Shown one piece after another: positions 6,971 to 9,619 of a stretch of DNA of 9,619 bases; position 1 is the first letter of the stretch; each line of letters opens with the position of its first letter. Position numbers and translations under genes: made by a program. Origin of the DNA: Bog-473 sp035534235 (GTDB taxonomy: Bacteria; Actinomycetota; Acidimicrobiia; Acidimicrobiales; RAAP-2); the NCBI GenBank assembly GCA_035534235.1, contig DATLSH010000043.1:1-9619 (forward strand), written 5' to 3'. The notes beneath the pieces were generated by a model. That model was not told the origin of the DNA, searched no databases, and saw nothing but the letters and a program-made list of their open reading frames with translations.

Positions 6971-6991
6971 GAACGGGTGAAAGACCTGTTC
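6971..6991. repeat. Imperfect inverted repeat in the kimA / diguanylate cyclase intergenic region
   Basis: GAACGGGT (6971-6978) and ACCTGTTC (6984-6991) form 8-bp arms with one G/T mismatch (a wobble pair if transcribed rightward) and the loop GAAAG. There is no following T run, so it is not a simple terminator. It could be an operator or part of the 5' leader of the diguanylate cyclase mRNA. The promoter of that gene was not located. Confidence 0.3.
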
Positions 6992-7006
6992 AGATGCACA
7001 TGGTCC

Positions 7007-7016
7007 CCGATATCGG
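7007..7016. repeat. Perfect 10-bp palindrome CCGATATCGG
   Basis: A self-complementary CCGATATCGG lies 131 bp upstream of the diguanylate cyclase start and 138 bp upstream of the divergent kimA-like start. Its AT core in a G+C-rich region resembles a dimeric repressor site. No regulator is encoded in the window, so this is a candidate only. Confidence 0.3.
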
Positions 7017-7091
7017 TGTCAGGGAAGCCGATTTCCGGGTCCTTGGGGCCACAAGCATGAGTCCGGTTGGGCGTTACCACCCATGTGGAGA

Positions 7092-7115
7092 GGTCCCCCC
7101 GTGAGGGGAAGAGAC
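7092..7115 (+). promoter_or_regulatory. Candidate leader hairpin before the diguanylate cyclase
   Basis: An inner stem CCCC (7097-7100) / GGGG (7105-7108) with loop GTGA sits inside an outer stem GGTC (7092-7095) / GACC (7112-7115). It ends 31 nt before the GTG start at 7147 and leaves the ribosome site free. It could stabilise the mRNA 5' end or act in leader regulation. It does not match the conserved cores of c-di-GMP riboswitches that I know. Confidence 0.25.
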
Positions 7116-7136
7116 CGCGCCCGCATTCCCGCTCCG

Positions 7137-7141
7137 AAAGG
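7137..7141 (+). promoter_or_regulatory. Ribosome binding site of the diguanylate cyclase
   Basis: AAAGG (GAAAGG if extended one base) lies 5 nt before the GTG at 7147 and fixes that start. This gene has a leader, unlike the neighbouring genes that appear leaderless. Confidence 0.55.
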
Positions 7142-7146
7142 TTGAA

Positions 7147-8091
7147 GTGAATTCCGAAAGCGAATCGCTCGACGATCACGATGCCATCGTCGGGTCTCGT
7201 GCACCTGGGGGTGAGGGGGTGGACCCCATCCCTGCCGGGCATGACCCGCGGCCCGGCGACGGCGAGGCCTCCTCGGACGCCCGGGAAATGGTGGCCGAGG
7301 CCCGTGACGTTGTGGCCAAGGCCCGTGACATGGTGGCCCAGGCCCGTGACATGGTGGCCCAGGCTCACGATCGCATCGCCGAGGCTCGCGACAGGAGTGC
7401 CGAGGCCCGTGACAAGGCGATGGGAAAGGTCGATGTCCGGGCAGCGGCCGATCGTGCCGCAGCACGCGCCGACCGCGAAAGGGCGGCCAGCGACCGGGCA
7501 CTCGCGGTCGCCGATCGGGCGGCAGCCCAACTGGACCGTGCCGTGTCGGCCGCCGAGAGGCTGGCCTTTGCGATGGACGGGTTGACCGGCGTCTATCTGC
7601 GGGTACCTGGATTCGTGGAGCTGCAACGCGAAATGGCAAGGGCCAGGAGGATGCGCCAGCCGCTCGTGCTGGCCTTCGCCGACGTCGACGGCCTGAAGGC
7701 CGTGAACGACTCACGTGGCCATGCCGCCGGCGATCGGATGCTCGTGCAGGTCGCCGCGACGCTGAGCAAGCAGCTGCGCCCTTATGATCTGATCATTCGT
7801 TACGGAGGCGATGAATTCGTCTGTGTGCTCGCCGGTATCGACATGCCGACGGCATCGCAACGCCTCTCTTCCCTCAACGATCTCCTTGCCGCCTCCCCCG
7901 AAGGTGGGTCGATCACCATCGGACTGGCCGAAATGCAGCCGGAGGACTCCCCTGAGGACCTTCTCGTGCGGGCGGATATGGCGCTCTACCGCAAGCGGCG
8001 GTTACACGTGAGCCACATCGCCACCGGCCAATCTGAGTCGTCACAGCCTGAAGATGCCGCCCTCATGAAGGTGTGGCCCAACATGCCCTGA
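7147..8091 (+). CDS. Soluble diguanylate cyclase with N-terminal heptad-repeat helix
   Basis: The 314-residue product would make c-di-GMP from two GTP. Residues 1-44 are polar and probably disordered. Residues 45-142 are 14 uninterrupted heptads: seven of type A-R-D-x-x-A-x, one degenerate, then six of type x-D/E-R-A-x-A-x, predicting a long coiled coil for dimerisation. The GGDEF domain spans about 143-286. It shows MDGLTGVY, the metal-site FADVDGLKAVND with Asp179, GHAAGD, the intact GGDEF at 220-224, and a final ADMALYRKRR. RPYD (211-214), five residues before GGDEF, matches the RxxD inhibitory site for product feedback. The domain is slightly short between its last strands. A 28-residue polar tail follows. 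There is no membrane segment or recognised sensor domain, so the coiled coil may be the input or partner-binding part. It is divergent from the kimA-like gene and convergent with the PAS-GGDEF-EAL gene. Confidence 0.92.
   Translation: MNSESESLDDHDAIVGSRAPGGEGVDPIPAGHDPRPGDGEASSDAREMVAEARDVVAKARDMVAQARDMVAQAHDRIAEARDRSAEARDKAMGKVDVRAAADRAAARADRERAASDRALAVADRAAAQLDRAVSAAERLAFAMDGLTGVYLRVPGFVELQREMARARRMRQPLVLAFADVDGLKAVNDSRGHAAGDRMLVQVAATLSKQLRPYDLIIRYGGDEFVCVLAGIDMPTASQRLSSLNDLLAASPEGGSITIGLAEMQPEDSPEDLLVRADMALYRKRRLHVSHIATGQSESSQPEDAALMKVWPNMP
7279..7425 (+). repeat. Seven 21-bp tandem repeats inside the diguanylate cyclase gene
   Basis: Seven consecutive 21-nt units encode heptads such as ARDMVAQ. 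Units three (7321-7341) and four (7342-7362) are identical base for base, and the others differ at several positions. The identical pair suggests recent duplication, so unit number may vary between strains in 7-residue steps that keep frame and helix phase. Confidence 0.85.
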
Positions 8092-8149
8092 TGGCGCGCC
8101 CGGCCGTCGGTCTGCCGACCTTCGACAGAATCCCAGCGGCGAGAGGGGG

Positions 8150-9619
8150 CTAGGAGGTCGACATGGGCAGTTGGCAGCGCAACAGTTCCTCTGTCATCTC
8201 CCGGCTCAGGGGCACGCCCAGGTGGTACCCCTGAGCGTACCGGCACCCCATCTGCCGCAAGGCGACCGCCTGGGGTTCGCTCTCGACGCCTTCGGCAATC
8301 GTGAGGTGACCGAGGGAGCGGGCCAGTTGCACGATCGCGTCGGCCAGGGCGACCACATTCCCCCTGCTGGCCACGGTCGCCACGAAGGTCCGGTCAATCT
8401 TGAGAATGTCGATCGGCAATTTCTCCAAATGGGCCAGGGAAGAGTACCCGGTTCCGAAGTCGTCGAGAGCGATCCGCACGCCGATCGCCTTCAGTGCGTG
8501 GAGGCTCCGCACCGCGGACTCGGTGTCCTTCATCATGGCGCTCTCGGTGATCTCAAGGATGACGTTGGACGCATCGAATCCGCTGGCAGCGATCGAATCG
8601 GCGATTGTGCGGCCGATGGTGGCATTCACCAGCTCACGGGCTGAGAGGTTGACGCTGATCAGCAGGCCGGCGGGGGCGAGACCCCGGTCCTGCCAGTGGC
8701 GAGCCTGGCCGCAGGCCTCGGTGAGCACGAAGCTGTCGACCATGTCGATCAGGCCGACCTCCTCCGCGAAAGGCACGAAGGAGTCCGGCGCGAGCAGTCC
8801 CCGGGTGGGGTGCTGCCAGCGCACCAGCGCCTCGAACCCGACGATGTTCCCGTTCTGGAGCTCCACAATGGGCTGGTAGTGGACCACCAGCTCCTCGTCG
8901 ATCACCGCCCGCCGCAGGTCGGCCTCCAGCTCCAGTCGAGCCATGACAGTCGTGTGCATCTGGACCTGGAATTCGTCGTACCGGTTCTTCCCCTGGCCCT
9001 TGGCCATGTACATGGCCAAGTCCGCGTTGCGAAGGAGGAGCTCGGTGGTGCTGCCCGGGTCCCCGTAGGTGATGCCCATGCTGACGGTGGTATTCAGCTC
9101 CCGGGCGCCGATGGTGAGCGGTCGCCGCAAAGCGCTCAGGATCCGCTCGGCCAGCATGATCGCCTGGTCGTGGTGGTCGATGTCCTCGACGAGCACCGCG
9201 AATTCATCGCCGCCCATGCGGGCCACGGTGTCGACCGGACGCACACAGGCCTCAAGTACCTCAGCGACGCCGCATAGGAGTTCGTCACCGAAGGAGTGCC
9301 CCAGGCTGTCATTGACCAGCTTGAAATCGTCCAGGTCAAGGAAGAGGACCGCGACATGTTTGCGGGTATGTTCGGTGCGGGCGACGGCCTGGTTCAGACG
9401 ATCCCGGAAGAGGGCCTTGTTGGCCAGGCCCGTGAGGCCGTCGTGGAACGTCAGATAGGAAAGTTCGTCCTCAAGCTTCTTGCGTTCGGTGACATCACGG
9501 AAGCTCCACACACGCCCGACGACCTGTCCCTCCACGGTCTGGGGCCTGGAATACCGTTCGAACACCCGGCCGTCCTTGAATACGATGGTGTCGTTGCTCT
9601 CCGATTCCGGCTGCGCGTA
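8150..9619 (-). CDS. PAS-GGDEF-EAL c-di-GMP synthase/phosphodiesterase (N-terminus beyond window)
   Basis: The frame is open to the right edge and gives 489 residues; the true start is outside the window, so an internal GTG at 9565 should not be taken as the start. Residues 1 to about 48 are the end of a PAS domain (FKDGRVFERYSRP, then VWSFRDVTERKKLEDEL). The GGDEF domain (about 50-215) has HDGLTGLANK, LDLDDFKLVND and intact GGDEF at 136-140, with RPVD at 127-130 as the feedback site. The EAL domain (about 225-485) has EAL at 263-265, Asn324 in SVNLSA, Glu356 in LEIT, DDFGTGYSS from Asp386, Lys407 in LKIDRTF, Glu443 in AEGVE and Gln463 in AQGYH, the full metal and catalytic set. Both activities are therefore possible: making c-di-GMP and cleaving it to pGpG. 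No membrane segment is seen in the visible part. Confidence 0.95.
   Translation of the reverse strand, partial: YAQPESESNDTIVFKDGRVFERYSRPQTVEGQVVGRVWSFRDVTERKKLEDELSYLTFHDGLTGLANKALFRDRLNQAVARTEHTRKHVAVLFLDLDDFKLVNDSLGHSFGDELLCGVAEVLEACVRPVDTVARMGGDEFAVLVEDIDHHDQAIMLAERILSALRRPLTIGARELNTTVSMGITYGDPGSTTELLLRNADLAMYMAKGQGKNRYDEFQVQMHTTVMARLELEADLRRAVIDEELVVHYQPIVELQNGNIVGFEALVRWQHPTRGLLAPDSFVPFAEEVGLIDMVDSFVLTEACGQARHWQDRGLAPAGLLISVNLSARELVNATIGRTIADSIAASGFDASNVILEITESAMMKDTESAVRSLHALKAIGVRIALDDFGTGYSSLAHLEKLPIDILKIDRTFVATVASRGNVVALADAIVQLARSLGHLTIAEGVESEPQAVALRQMGCRYAQGYHLGVPLSREMTEELLRCQLPMSTS

Noticed and set aside
6870..7146. c-di-AMP (ydaO-type) or c-di-GMP riboswitch upstream of the transporter or cyclase
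   Set aside because: I looked on both strands and found no conserved riboswitch core; a leaderless transporter transcript would also leave no room for one. A covariance-model search would decide.
6961..7626. Minus-strand frame with repeated LGHHVTG units
   Set aside because: The repeat is only the reverse reading of the 21-bp repeats that encode heptads in the diguanylate cyclase.
8106..8119. Hairpin GTCGG-TCTG-CCGAC between the two convergent c-di-GMP genes, as a terminator
   Set aside because: The stem is only 5 bp and no T run follows on either strand, so I cannot support it as an intrinsic terminator.

Overview
This is a G+C-rich, almost fully coding chromosomal window. It probably comes from a high-GC actinomycete: strong G/C bias at third codon positions, frequent GTG starts, apparently leaderless genes, and c-di-GMP proteins built on GAF, PAS and Arg/Asp heptad-repeat inputs. 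A deep-branching class such as Acidimicrobiia is a plausible guess, but nothing here fixes the taxon. I see no rRNA, tRNA, CRISPR array, insertion sequence or phage gene, so this looks like ordinary core genome rather than a mobile island.

Layout, left to right. (1) 1-356, minus: the N-terminal part of a GAF-like sensor protein that runs off the left edge. (2) 357-632: a divergent intergenic region with two strong dyads. (3) 633-2273, plus: glucose-6-phosphate isomerase (pgi), complete and with its catalytic residues. (4) 2270-3058, minus: a membrane-anchored NlpC/P60 cell-wall peptidase whose stop codon overlaps the pgi stop on a shared TTAA. (5) 3059-3136: a short divergent promoter region. 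(6) 3137-4756, plus: an AMP-forming acyl-CoA synthetase, followed with a 4-nt overlap by (7) a 72-residue helical protein of unknown function (4753-4971). (8) 4953-6869, minus: a KimA-like potassium transporter of the APC superfamily, tail-overlapping the small gene by 19 bp. (9) 6870-7146: a divergent intergenic region with several dyads. (10) 7147-8091, plus: a soluble diguanylate cyclase whose N-terminal half has 14 uninterrupted heptads, seven of them still visible as 21-bp DNA repeats. (11) 8150-9619, minus: a PAS-GGDEF-EAL protein with both catalytic centres intact, missing its N-terminus at the right edge.

How the parts relate. Two certain c-di-GMP enzymes, one synthase and one bifunctional synthase/phosphodiesterase, lie convergently at the right, and the left-edge GAF protein may be a third member of the same signalling family. 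The diguanylate cyclase is divergent from the KimA-like transporter and could share control with it; that is inference. The acyl-CoA synthetase and the small helical protein look translationally coupled. Pgi, the NlpC/P60 protein and the synthetase look like unrelated housekeeping units. Three genes (pgi, the synthetase and kimA) each have a -10-like hexamer ending exactly 6 nt before the start codon and no convincing Shine-Dalgarno sequence, which points to leaderless transcripts.

I found no clear new multi-gene system. The most notable features are the heptad-repeat cyclase, the shared leaderless promoter geometry, and the dyads in the two divergent intergenic regions.
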